Positions 35,805 through 43,548 of a DNA stretch of 64,000 nt are shown here, in pieces. The position numbers were made by a program, and so were the translations under genes. Source of the stretch: Laspinema sp. D2d (GTDB lineage: Bacteria; Cyanobacteriota; Cyanobacteriia; Cyanobacteriales; Laspinemataceae); contig NZ_JAMXFC010000007.1 in NCBI RefSeq assembly GCF_025370755.1, positions 119,472-183,471 of the forward strand, in the 5' to 3' direction. A model generated the notes under the pieces. That model did no database searches, was not told where the DNA came from, and worked only from the letters and a program-made list of their open reading frames with translations. How positions within the stretch are numbered: the stretch's first letter is position 1; the number at the start of each line of letters is the position of its first letter.

Positions 35805-36900
35805 ACGTCGTAAACAGGTCAATGAAATCGAACAAAACAAACAATTAACTCTTGACTTTGGAGAGTATGGTAACGAACTAAGTTCTGCACCAGAGATCAT
35901 TTCACATATTCTTCCTGCCAAGCCGACTGCTGTCTTCAATACTTACTGGCGATTTGCTGCCGAACGGCAAAAAATCTTTTTCAAAAAGCTAGAGAAAGCA
36001 CCGATGCCTTGGACTGATGATCCAATTCTTTCGATATATAAATTTACTAATGCCTACCGCGCATCAGATCGTGTAAGCCAGTACCTAATACGCCATGTCA
36101 TCTACCAGGATGAGCTTCCATCATCACTTAATGAGGTGTTCTTTAGAGTTATCCTATTCAAAATCTTCAACAAAATAGAAACGTGGCAGCTTTTGGAGGA
36201 CAGGCTCGGTTCCATTATTTACGCGGAATATTCCTTTGAACGCTATGATCAAGTTCTTACTGATGCCATTCAGTCAGGTCAAACCATCTATTCTGCGGCA
36301 TACATCATGCCGTCAGGGGCAACAAGCTTCGGAAACGCTGCAAAACACCGCAATCACCTCAAGCTAATCGAGTTGATGATGGTTAATGATTTACCAAAAA
36401 AACTTGCCGATGCTAAAACTATGCATCAAGGATTCGATTTGCTACGTGAATATCCAACTATCGGCGATTTCTTGGCATACCAGTTCATTACTGATGTTAA
36501 CTATAGCGAAATTACTAACTTTAGCGAGATGGAATTTGTTATTCCTGGACCAGGGGCGCTAGATGGAATTCGCAAATGCTTTTCTGACCTCGGTGGGCTT
36601 AACGAACCAGAAATTATAAAGTTTATGGCAGATATTCAAGAGTCTGAGTTTGAGCGGCTAGGGCTCAATTTTCAGTCTCTCTGGGGAAGGAAGTTGCAAT
36701 TGATCGATTGCCAAAATCTATTCTGTGAGGTCGATAAATATGCTCGAATGAAACATCCTGATATTTCAGGAATATCAGGTCGGACTCGCATAAAACAGAA
36801 GTATTCAGGTAAAGGACAACCACTAGATTACTGGTATCCACCCAAGTGGGGAATTAACCAAGCTATTAAGGAATCCAAAAAAATCAAGGCTGATATTTAG
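35794..36900 (+). CDS. Alpha-glutamyl/putrescinyl thymine pyrophosphorylase-like (5-hmdU DNA kinase helical domain) protein
   Basis: The segment FNTYWRFAAERQ (residues 48-59), PWTDDPILSIYKFTNAYRAS (72-91), DRVSQYLIRHVIY and later FVIPGPGALDGI (248-259) are the family signature of the helical enzymes linked by comparative genomics to thymine hypermodification in phages and found in sporadic bacterial operons. Phage relatives act on 5-hydroxymethyl-deoxyuridine in DNA as kinase or pyrophosphorylase. 368 residues fits the bacterial forms. It is preceded by a thymidylate-synthase-like gene and followed by MazG, which supports a nucleotide or base-modification role. The real substrate (DNA, RNA or free nucleotide) is unknown. 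Confidence 0.75.
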   Translation: MVTKRRKQVNEIEQNKQLTLDFGEYGNELSSAPEIISHILPAKPTAVFNTYWRFAAERQKIFFKKLEKAPMPWTDDPILSIYKFTNAYRASDRVSQYLIRHVIYQDELPSSLNEVFFRVILFKIFNKIETWQLLEDRLGSIIYAEYSFERYDQVLTDAIQSGQTIYSAAYIMPSGATSFGNAAKHRNHLKLIELMMVNDLPKKLADAKTMHQGFDLLREYPTIGDFLAYQFITDVNYSEITNFSEMEFVIPGPGALDGIRKCFSDLGGLNEPEIIKFMADIQESEFERLGLNFQSLWGRKLQLIDCQNLFCEVDKYARMKHPDISGISGRTRIKQKYSGKGQPLDYWYPPKWGINQAIKESKKIKADI

Positions 36901-36933
36901 TTTGAGTTTAAATAGAATTTAAAGGAGTGGATA

Positions 36934-37812
36934 ATGGATTTTCGCCAATATCAAGAAGAAGCACTCAAGACGGATCATATTCCTGCTGAAAATGATACCC
37001 AAATAATTGTACCCCTGCTCGGCCTAGCAGGTGAAGCCGGTGAGTTACTCAGTGAGTACAAAAAGTACCTTCGCGACGGCGAAGCACATAAGCTTTTCCC
37101 AGAACGGGTCGCAGAAGAATTAGGCGATCTACTCTGGTATATTGCTAATTTATCTAGCAAATTTAATCTTAATTTGGAACAAATTGCGGAAGGTAATCTT
37201 CAAAAATGTCGCGATCGTTGGGGATGGAGAGATTTAGTAGAAACAGGTGCGTACATATTTGACAGGGATTTTCCAGAACATGAGCGCTTACCACGTCAGT
37301 TTGTGGTCGAAATTACGGAGGTAAGCGAAAATAACTCAGTCAAGATGAAAGCATTTATTAATGGAGAACAGATTGGAGACCCGCTTACTGATAACTCCTA
37401 CTCAAGTGATGGCTATCGATTTCACGACATTTTCCATTTCTCTTATGCCGCAGTTTTGGGTTGGTCGCCAGTTTCTCGTAGTAATGTTAAACGTAAGCGC
37501 AAAAGCAATCCCCAAATTGACGAAGTTGAAGATGGTGGTCGTGCAATAGCCATTGAGGAAGGTATATCAGCACTCGTCTTTAGCTATGCCAACAAACACA
37601 ACTTATTGGAAGGAGTTGAAACTCTTGATTATGAACTGCTGAAAACCATCAAAAATATGACCGAACACTTAGAAGTAGCTAAGTGTTCGCTTGGGGATTG
37701 GGAAAAGGCTATCCTGCGCGGGTACGAAGTTTGGCGACAGGTTAAAAAAAAGCGTGGTGGAAATGTTGTTGTAAACCTTGATAAACGCTCCATAATCTAT
37801 CAAGATAATTGA
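36934..37812 (+). CDS. MazG-like nucleotide pyrophosphohydrolase with extra C-terminal domain
   Basis: AAAGGAG precedes the ATG. Residues 1-100 are an all-alpha MazG domain with the magnesium-binding set GEAGELLSEYKK (Glu34, Glu37) and AEELGDLLWYI (Glu61, Glu62, Asp65). From about 115 a second domain follows (PRQFVVEITEVS, YRFHDIFHFSYAAVLGWSPV, IEEGISALVFSYA), resembling the MazG C-terminal domain known from base-modification loci. MazG hydrolyses (d)NTPs to monophosphates, so it could supply the substrate of the TS-like enzyme or remove normal or modified nucleotides. It is the last + strand gene of the operon and converges on acpS. Confidence 0.85.
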   Translation: MDFRQYQEEALKTDHIPAENDTQIIVPLLGLAGEAGELLSEYKKYLRDGEAHKLFPERVAEELGDLLWYIANLSSKFNLNLEQIAEGNLQKCRDRWGWRDLVETGAYIFDRDFPEHERLPRQFVVEITEVSENNSVKMKAFINGEQIGDPLTDNSYSSDGYRFHDIFHFSYAAVLGWSPVSRSNVKRKRKSNPQIDEVEDGGRAIAIEEGISALVFSYANKHNLLEGVETLDYELLKTIKNMTEHLEVAKCSLGDWEKAILRGYEVWRQVKKKRGGNVVVNLDKRSIIYQDN

Positions 37813-37838
37813 GATTAATCATTGATTGGTTCGGTAAC

Positions 37839-38243
37839 TTATAAATCTGCTTGATCCAACATTGAACCCAAGGCAATTGCACTTGCTACCGCATAGGAAT
37901 CTGTATGGCTTATACTCAAGAACCATGTTGTAACACCCAAGTCCGCTGCTATTTCTTGACATCTGCCATACAGAACTACTACAGGTTTACCTGTTGATAA
38001 CCGTTCGATTTCAATATCAGTCCACGAAATTCCTTGAGTCCACCCTGTGCCAAGAGCTTTTAGAACCGCTTCTTTAGCTGCAAAACGACCTGTAAAGTAT
38101 TGGACGCGGTTCATACTACATTCAGCAGTAAAGCACTCTTTCCCTGTGAAGCATCGCGCTTCAAAACGACTTCCAAAACGCTCTATTATTTTTTTAATAC
38201 GTTTGGTTTCAACAATATCAATACCATAACCAATAATATCCAT
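37839..38243 (-). CDS. acpS: Holo-[acyl-carrier-protein] synthase AcpS
   Basis: The motifs GYGIDIVETKRI and FTGRFAAKEAVLKALGTGW are the two magnesium and CoA-binding signatures of AcpS, followed by LSISHTDSYAVASAIA. AcpS transfers 4'-phosphopantetheine from CoA to the serine of a carrier protein. 134 residues is normal. Cyanobacteria generally rely on a single Sfp-type enzyme (as in Synechocystis and HetI of Nostoc), so an AcpS is unusual. The carrier-like gene at 33439 is its likely partner. It is convergent with MazG and upstream of no other gene; the DUF1643 gene lies before it on the same strand. Confidence 0.9.
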   Translation of the reverse strand: MDIIGYGIDIVETKRIKKIIERFGSRFEARCFTGKECFTAECSMNRVQYFTGRFAAKEAVLKALGTGWTQGISWTDIEIERLSTGKPVVVLYGRCQEIAADLGVTTWFLSISHTDSYAVASAIALGSMLDQADL

Positions 38244-38322
38244 AATAGTAATTAGATCGACTTATAGCTAAACAATAAAACATTAGTATTTTTATGTGAA
38301 AAATGTAGAAACAAATTTAAGC

Positions 38323-38802
38323 CTATTTGGATGGGTAAAATACAGGCTTTATATTGCCTTTAACATACAGGGGATGGCGTGGATAGCCTCTCTGGGTAAT
38401 TCCCAAACAGTAGAGTTCATCAAAGCTAGTTAAACAATCGAGGACCTCTCTACAACGGTTCTTAAACATACCATTATTACCCCAAGCTACTATAAGTTTA
38501 TCCGCTGATTTAATAGCTTTTTCGAGATAGTAATCATTTTCTAACCCAATGGGATCTCTCACCTTTTTCAGTTCTGCTGGTTTTGAAGCTCGGTAAGCAA
38601 ATAGGTTGACCACTTCAAGCGAACCATAACCCCAAGACTGAGCGAAACTGATGCAGCGCCGCACCGTAGGGTCATCATTAGTTGCATCCGCGCGACTAGG
38701 ATTAAGCATAACAAAGGCGACCCTTGAAGCGTTAGGGTCCCACTCCCGCCATAACGAGTAGCGGTAGATCTCCATTAAGTCTATTACTGCACCTTTTTTC
38801 AT
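38323..38802 (-). CDS. DUF1643 protein
   Basis: The sequence YRYSLWREWDPNASRVAFVM, LNPSRADATNDDPTVRRCIS and LEVVNLFAYRASKPAELKKV followed by VAWGNNG defines DUF1643, a small soluble domain of unknown activity often found in phages and accessory islands. ATG at 38802 gives 159 residues; an in-frame TTG at 38841 would add 13 that do not look conserved. About 80 bases separate it from acpS on the same strand, so the two may be co-transcribed facing the main operon. It marks the right end of the island. Confidence 0.85.
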   Translation of the reverse strand: MKKGAVIDLMEIYRYSLWREWDPNASRVAFVMLNPSRADATNDDPTVRRCISFAQSWGYGSLEVVNLFAYRASKPAELKKVRDPIGLENDYYLEKAIKSADKLIVAWGNNGMFKNRCREVLDCLTSFDELYCLGITQRGYPRHPLYVKGNIKPVFYPSK

Positions 38803-38882
38803 AGTTGTTCCATCTGAACATTCCAGAAAATTTTCCCTCAACTATTGGTAAATTGGCAAGTCTCCTAAAGGGCCGCTACCAT

Positions 38883-38964
38883 CCTCAAACGAAATCGCCG
38901 CTAAAACGCTAGAGGTCGTTACCCGGCTTGCCCGGGATTATCCGAGTTGATTTGACGATCGCCA
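38883..38964 (-). pseudogene. Remnant of the 3' end of a DUF1795-like gene
   Basis: About 82 bases match 39544-39624, which spans the last codons and downstream flank of the DUF1795-like gene at 39586. Read on the - strand the remnant encodes AIVKSTRIIP, identical to the end of that protein, but nothing resembling the rest lies upstream. It sits 80 bases outside the DUF1643 gene, at the island border. The rest of 38803-39120 shows only AT-rich sequence that may hold the promoter of the next gene. Confidence 0.7.
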
Positions 38965-39120
38965 GCAGGCAAACTTTCCGCGCGCTTCACACAAACTTCA
39001 CAATAGGGCGAGAAGCTTTACAATTTCTTTACACAAGTTTTGCTTAACTCTTGTACCTTGAAAGATAGGAAACGTTTATATCCCAAGCTGAACACCGATC
39101 GCATTCCCAGAGGTGCTGTT

Positions 39121-39393
39121 ATGAGGCAATTCTTGTTTACTCTCTCCCACCCCATCCGTCAATGGCTGGATCAGATTGAAATCCGAGATCCAGATGTTGC
39201 TCGACTCCTCTACAAATTGATTCCCGCTCAATGTCCCTTCGCCCGAGATATCAAAATCGGGGGTCGTGTCATTCTCCAGATTCCCCCCCTATGTAAGCTC
39301 AATCCCTTCTATGAGCAGCTAATGGGACTGAGATTTCGGGCACTGTGCTACCTTGTGGATGAATGTGGCATTGATATCCAAGCCGTTTCATGA
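39121..39393 (+). CDS. Mo-dependent nitrogenase C-terminal domain protein
   Basis: The 90 residues (HPIRQWLDQIEIRDPDVARL, LIPAQCPFARDIKIGGRVIL, IPPLCKLNPFYEQLMGLRFR) match a small cyanobacterial family named after a C-terminal region of Mo nitrogenase-related proteins. These proteins occur widely in cyanobacteria, including non-fixers, and their function is unknown. AGAGGTG precedes the ATG at 39121; an upstream ATG at 39040 in the same frame adds a poorly conserved leader. Two cysteines (PAQCPFARD, PPLCKLN) are the conserved candidates for a metal or disulfide. Confidence 0.85.
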   Translation: MRQFLFTLSHPIRQWLDQIEIRDPDVARLLYKLIPAQCPFARDIKIGGRVILQIPPLCKLNPFYEQLMGLRFRALCYLVDECGIDIQAVS

Positions 39394-39585
39394 ACTACCA
39401 CTCTTGAATCAAAGATTACAATAGTGGCTTTCTCCCAAGCAGATTGCCCAACCGTAGATTTGTTGCATCCTCTAAGGTTGGGTCATACATCTGGACAGTA
39501 GGCTTTGTCCCGGGTCCTGCCAGTCAATCAGGGTCAAAAACATTCCTCAACCGAAACCCCCACTAAAACGCTAGAGGTTGTCACA

Positions 39586-40566
39586 CTAATTGTCCGGAAT
39601 TATCCGAGTTGATTTGACGATCGCCTCGAAGATGGGGACATCCCTCGGTTCATATTGCTTTAAGGTTTCCGCCTTGAATACATAAGCGCTGCTGGGAGTC
39701 CAAATTAAGCCTTGGACATTCACTAAATCAATATCCGTTCCTTCATAAGACCATTGCATCTGGCGGAGATAGGCCAGATGCGGTCCTAGGGAAAACTGCT
39801 CTTGTTTCAAAATTTCATAGTCAGAATACAGGAGGCGGTGAGTTGCTTCGGACTTGCGAATCGCTTCCTCCAAACCTGCTGGAGTCTTATCGGTGGGAAT
39901 TGTGCGGGTACAACTGATGCGAGGGTGATATCCATCCAATTCTGGAACTGCTGGAGCGATCGCCTGAAATTGATTCTCCTGGAGTTCTTGTACTGACCAG
40001 GACGCAGGGATTAAAATCGATACCCCCAATCTGGGATTAAAATAACTAATCTGCGTCAAGGGGTCACTCCTTAAGGCTGTTCTACCCAGTCCCATTCCGA
40101 TAAATCGAATTGAACCGACAGCTTGCTCAAAAACAGGCAGCAATGACTCGGCAAACTGCCTCTCGACGATTCCGATCGCGCTGTAAAGGGCATCCGGAAG
40201 TTGAATACAAGCTTGATAGTGGGTTACCTGTCTATTAAATTCAGGGTCATAGAAGCTAAAAATATCCACTCTCGCCGGAAAATTATCAACCGTCAGGGGG
40301 TAGCGATCGCGAATTTCCAGAGGTGGAGGGTATAACTGCAACAATTCTTCCGCAAGGCGATCGCACCCATCGGACACCCGTTCCCACACAGACAAGGGAA
40401 CCCGTTGAATTAAAAGCTGGGGATGATAGGGGCCCTCCGATGTACAGCTATAGCTCACCCGTTCCCTGTTGCTTTCCCCTTCGTGCCAATCCTCTGGGAG
40501 TTCTAGGGAAACACCCATTTCTGCACTGTAATAAGGGGTCAACTGAATCCTCGGTGATGGCTGCAT
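39586..40566 (-). CDS. Tandem DUF1795/DcrB-like protein, candidate effector chaperone
   Basis: Two repeats of the same domain are visible (about residues 10-155 and 170-325). Each starts with an aromatic residue, then GVSLELPEDWHEG or GVSILIPASWSVQ, and ends with FEQAVGSIRFI or FEAIVKSTRII. This resembles the DUF1795 (DcrB/Eag) and PsbP-like fold; Eag proteins are dedicated chaperones of type VI effectors. The gene starts six bases after the stop of the lipase effector, so it is co-translated with it. A role as loading chaperone for the lipase is inferred from fold and position. No signal peptide or lipobox is present, which fits a cytoplasmic protein. Confidence 0.65.
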   Translation of the reverse strand: MQPSPRIQLTPYYSAEMGVSLELPEDWHEGESNRERVSYSCTSEGPYHPQLLIQRVPLSVWERVSDGCDRLAEELLQLYPPPLEIRDRYPLTVDNFPARVDIFSFYDPEFNRQVTHYQACIQLPDALYSAIGIVERQFAESLLPVFEQAVGSIRFIGMGLGRTALRSDPLTQISYFNPRLGVSILIPASWSVQELQENQFQAIAPAVPELDGYHPRISCTRTIPTDKTPAGLEEAIRKSEATHRLLYSDYEILKQEQFSLGPHLAYLRQMQWSYEGTDIDLVNVQGLIWTPSSAYVFKAETLKQYEPRDVPIFEAIVKSTRIIPDN

Positions 40567-40572
40567 GAGAGA

Positions 40573-42066
40573 TTAAAACAGATTTTTCCAGAGATTTCGC
40601 GTCGAATCATAAATGCTAGAAGCCCCACTAGCAATTTTATCCCCCACATAAGAAGCACCTGTAGCAATTTTATCCCCTACATAAGAAGCACCTGTAGCAA
40701 TGCTAGAAGCCCCACTAGCAATTTTATCCCCCACATAAGAAGCACCCGCAGCAACGCCACTCCCAATCTTCTTCGCCCCTCGGTAGGCACTGAGTACGGC
40801 ACCCGGTACGGCACCCAATAGCGTTCTACCGCCCCATTCTGTTAAAATTTGGCGGAACCAATAGGGATATTCTTCAAACTTCTCCACTTTGCCCTGATGG
40901 TTAGCTTTATGTTCGGCAACGCCTAATTCTTCCAACATCTCATCGGTCAAGCCAAGGGCATCGCGCTGGTCTTTGAAGGCATCGCTATTGAGTAAATATT
41001 GAATATGAGAGGTCGGACTGCTGCCGACTTGGTGCAAGAGCACCTCTCCAGCCAGATGCTTACCCCCGGCAACATCTACGATATCCCCGGTGGCGATGTG
41101 ATGCCGAACTTCTTCGGGACGTTCACTGGCATCTAACTTGCCAAACATATAGGATTGGATGCGATTGATGGCAGGGGCTTGAAAGGTAACAACGCGACGA
41201 ACTTTATTAGGAAACGCAGACGCAGCGTGTTGAGCCAGGGCACCGCCGAGACTGTGACCCACAACATCCACTTTGCCACCGGCAGTCGCGATCGCCTCAG
41301 CGACTTTTTTCTGTTGTCTTTTGAAGGCCGTAAAACCAATGGCGATCGGATCAAGATCAGCCAGGAGGTCGGATACATCGTCTGGGCTTGTTCCCTTAAA
41401 AGCCAGAATGGGAGTCCGGCCTCCCTTCTCTACCGGCATGAGTAATCCCATGAAAAAGCCTTCACCGCGAATAGTGAGAGTCCAATTTCGCTGGTAGCCT
41501 CGGGTAGCCAGCCAATCTCCTGCGGCAGCCGGGAGGGTGTCTCCTTGATAGGCGAAACGGTGACCGATGATTTCATATTCGATATCTTCGGATTTAATTT
41601 GCGGCTGGGCATCGGTGCGATCGCCGCTATCCCGTTGAATAGTTAGGGGCTTAGTTTGCAAGGACACAGGGGTAAAGTTCTGTTCCTGGCGTTGACTCTT
41701 CCGCTGAATCTGGGGTGAGGAGAAAAGTTTACCCTGAATGGATTCGCCCGGGTAGCCGATTTTCTGAGATACCTTCGCCCCCTGGCAGTCGGCTTCTTGC
41801 TCGTATGTATCCTGGGGTGCGCCGATTATCAGTTTAGGTTGAATCGGGACCCGAGGCGAAAAGTCAACACGAGAGAGGCGATCGCCTGCGCCATAGCTTT
41901 GCTTACCCGATCCCTCATAGCTGGGCATACTCCGGCTGCCCAGGGTTTCGGGAACTTGGGTTTGGAGTTTCGGCACTTCCCTAGGAGTCTGTAACCCGAA
42001 CGGCCTCACCCTGGGAGTGGGTGCAGGGTTAGGCCATTTTTTTTGAATGCGTTCTCCTGTAGCCAT
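40573..42066 (-). CDS. eCIS effector: class 3 lipase with cargo leader
   Basis: Residues 1-125 are a disordered leader with DRLSRVDFSP, VPIQPKLIIGAP, DTYEQEAD and PQIQRK, matching the leaders of the two DUF4157 effectors upstream but without the DUF4157 zincin core. Residues about 160-360 are an alpha/beta-hydrolase of the lipase 3 type: nucleophile elbow VVGHSLGGALAQ (Ser272), with Asp328 in ATGDIVDV and His353 in SSPTSHIQ as likely partners. The C-terminus has four copies of SGASxx/GASYVGDKIA units (about 436-485), an amphipathic glycine-rich array that may insert in membranes. Start and first residues (MATGERIQKK) match the other effectors. Confidence 0.85.
   Translation of the reverse strand: MATGERIQKKWPNPAPTPRVRPFGLQTPREVPKLQTQVPETLGSRSMPSYEGSGKQSYGAGDRLSRVDFSPRVPIQPKLIIGAPQDTYEQEADCQGAKVSQKIGYPGESIQGKLFSSPQIQRKSQRQEQNFTPVSLQTKPLTIQRDSGDRTDAQPQIKSEDIEYEIIGHRFAYQGDTLPAAAGDWLATRGYQRNWTLTIRGEGFFMGLLMPVEKGGRTPILAFKGTSPDDVSDLLADLDPIAIGFTAFKRQQKKVAEAIATAGGKVDVVGHSLGGALAQHAASAFPNKVRRVVTFQAPAINRIQSYMFGKLDASERPEEVRHHIATGDIVDVAGGKHLAGEVLLHQVGSSPTSHIQYLLNSDAFKDQRDALGLTDEMLEELGVAEHKANHQGKVEKFEEYPYWFRQILTEWGGRTLLGAVPGAVLSAYRGAKKIGSGVAAGASYVGDKIASGASSIATGASYVGDKIATGASYVGDKIASGASSIYDSTRNLWKNLF
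40618..40755 (-). repeat. In-gene tandem repeats at the lipase C-terminus
   Basis: Units of about 33 and 72 bases encode GASYVGDKIA and SGASSIATG segments. Copies are nearly identical at base level (for example CCCACATAAGAAGCACC), so the array is recent and probably variable in length. Confidence 0.75.
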
Positions 42067-42252
42067 AAGTAGGCTCTCTCGAAGTATTGAGAAATTATCT
42101 TTCTAGTTTAGCATCGGTGAAATAGTCATTCATCTTTGAAAAGACTGAGAAATAGCCAAAATTGACCAGGGGTTAGGCCAGGGATGGGAGCCTGAGCGAT
42201 CGCCCTGTTTGAAGGGACCTTGGTGGAAGAAGGCGATCGCTTATGAATCTCC

Positions 42253-42284
42253 AAATCGCCGCTAAAAGGCTAGACAACTTAGCC
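42253..42284. repeat. Short dispersed repeat
   Basis: AAATCGCCGCTAAAAGGCTAGA here closely matches AAATCGCCGCTAAAACGCTAGA at 38891 and, more loosely, 39557. All three are in or beside intergenic sequence of the effector and island-border region. Confidence 0.55.
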
Positions 42285-42330
42285 GAGAACTGGCAAAATA
42301 AACTATTACGTTGTTATTTTAATTGTTGCC

Positions 42331-42747
42331 ATGCTAGTTGGAACCAAAGAAGTCGCTAAGTTATTGGGAGTGTCCAGCGATCGAGTCAGACGGTTGCTCT
42401 TGGATGGGAGGGTTCATGGAGCTTATAAAATTAGCAATGTTTGGGTAATTCCCCTAAAAAATGGAATGCCCATACTCAGCAAGGGGAAGCGCGGCCCAAA
42501 GCCAACGTGGAAAGCCTTGCGCCGGGAGGTGATGACTTGCATTCATGTCAACCGGACTCGGATTAGCCAAAATTACAAGCATGGGGAAAATCTGCCGGTT
42601 CTCAGCGTTAAACGCGGCAGCAGTAATCAATATGGCTATGAGGTGGAAGTGACCGGACCCTGCCGAGTGGTGTATCGACCGGATCAGCCGAAAGACTGTG
42701 GAGCCAAGGTTTGGATTGAGACCCTTTCGCCCGTATTAATTGCGTAA
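42331..42747 (+). CDS. Helix-turn-helix DNA-binding protein (excisionase/MerR-like)
   Basis: Residues 1-50 (LVGTKEVAKLLGVSSDRVRR, then LLLDGRVHGAYKISNVWVIP) form a winged helix-turn-helix of the excisionase type. The remaining 85 residues are basic, with GKRGPKPTWKALRREVMTC and a short beta domain. It is the only + strand gene inside the - strand effector block, lying between the lipase and the second effector pair. It could regulate these cargo genes or be a leftover of a mobile element; no integrase is nearby. ATG at 42331 is the only sensible start. Confidence 0.75.
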   Translation: MLVGTKEVAKLLGVSSDRVRRLLLDGRVHGAYKISNVWVIPLKNGMPILSKGKRGPKPTWKALRREVMTCIHVNRTRISQNYKHGENLPVLSVKRGSSNQYGYEVEVTGPCRVVYRPDQPKDCGAKVWIETLSPVLIA

Positions 42748-43029
42748 GCGATCGGTTTGGTGGCTTAGTCTTTGTCAGAGGTAAGAAAATGCCTCTTGAA
42801 GAGGAGAAGTTGCCTCGAAATAAAGTCAAAAGTCTGGTTATATAAGGATACCCGCACAGGTTTAAGGTTTATGACGATTGAGTTATAAATTCCCTTTTTT
42901 GTGTAGGTGTTCCATACCGTTGTGTAGAGACAAACCGAGTTTCTTCACAAAATTTCTGCTTGCTTTGCCGCTAATCACAGCGGTAAAACCCGGTTGATTG
43001 TCTTCTTCACGCAATAGTTACGGGACGCT
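42748..43029. repeat. Intergenic gap with AAACCGAGTTTCT-type repeat
   Basis: AAACCGAGTTTCTTC (about 42932) and AAACCCGGTTG (about 42984) belong to the same dispersed repeat family as at 33172 and 56846. No coding sequence or tRNA is seen. Confidence 0.5.
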
Positions 43030-43548
43030 CTATATCCCCTGCATCACTTCATCAGTAGATTTTTTTTGAGTTGCCACTGATTCAATGAGATCCCCCAGCA
43101 TCAATGAGGTGTAATTAAACAGAGTAACAACTTCTGCGGTGGCTTCTTCTGCTAGGAGGTTAGCCGCAGGTAAGGTTTGAATATAACGGTGATGGATCTT
43201 TGGCTTATCCGCTGTGATACTGAAATGACCCAAAACACTTTTATTGTTGACTTCTACAAGAAGTTTATAAACTTCCAGATAAGCTTGGGGGTGAATTTCA
43301 AAGGGAAGTTCTAGGAAATATTGTAACAACAGAATATTTTGGGTATCTTCCTCAGTTAACGGGTAGAAGGTACAAGCCATTTCGCGAACGCGATCGGCAG
43401 AATCATGATCGAGTTGAGCCACCAGAGTAGGGTAGGGAATTTCAGGCGATCGCTCGATCAACTCAGCCGGATATCCCAACCCTTGAATAATCTCTTGGAG
43501 ATATCCTAACTCCACTAAATGGCGAGCATAAATTGCTTCTAAGTTCAT
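43030..43548 (-). CDS. Small chaperone-like protein (YbjN/CesT-type fold) paired with an effector
   Basis: The 172 residues look like the alpha-beta fold of YbjN and type III secretion chaperones: YPTLVAQLDHD, LLLQYFLELPFEIHP, YKLLVEVNNKSVLGHFSITA followed by KIHHRYIQTLP, and a C-terminal helix pair. The ATG touches the stop of the coiled-coil effector with no gap, so the two are translated together. This repeats the effector-then-chaperone order seen for the lipase. The fold assignment is by eye and moderate; the chaperone role is an inference. Confidence 0.6.
   Translation of the reverse strand: MNLEAIYARHLVELGYLQEIIQGLGYPAELIERSPEIPYPTLVAQLDHDSADRVREMACTFYPLTEEDTQNILLLQYFLELPFEIHPQAYLEVYKLLVEVNNKSVLGHFSITADKPKIHHRYIQTLPAANLLAEEATAEVVTLFNYTSLMLGDLIESVATQKKSTDEVMQGI

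Noticed and set aside
33439-38802. Plain toxin-antitoxin interpretation of the XRE and ImmA/IrrE pair
   Set aside because: The neighbouring enzymes form one overlapping operon with the pair, so it is better read as the regulator of that operon.
42331-42747. Excisionase of a prophage or integrative element
   Set aside because: No integrase, attachment repeat or phage genes around it; only the helix-turn-helix is supported.
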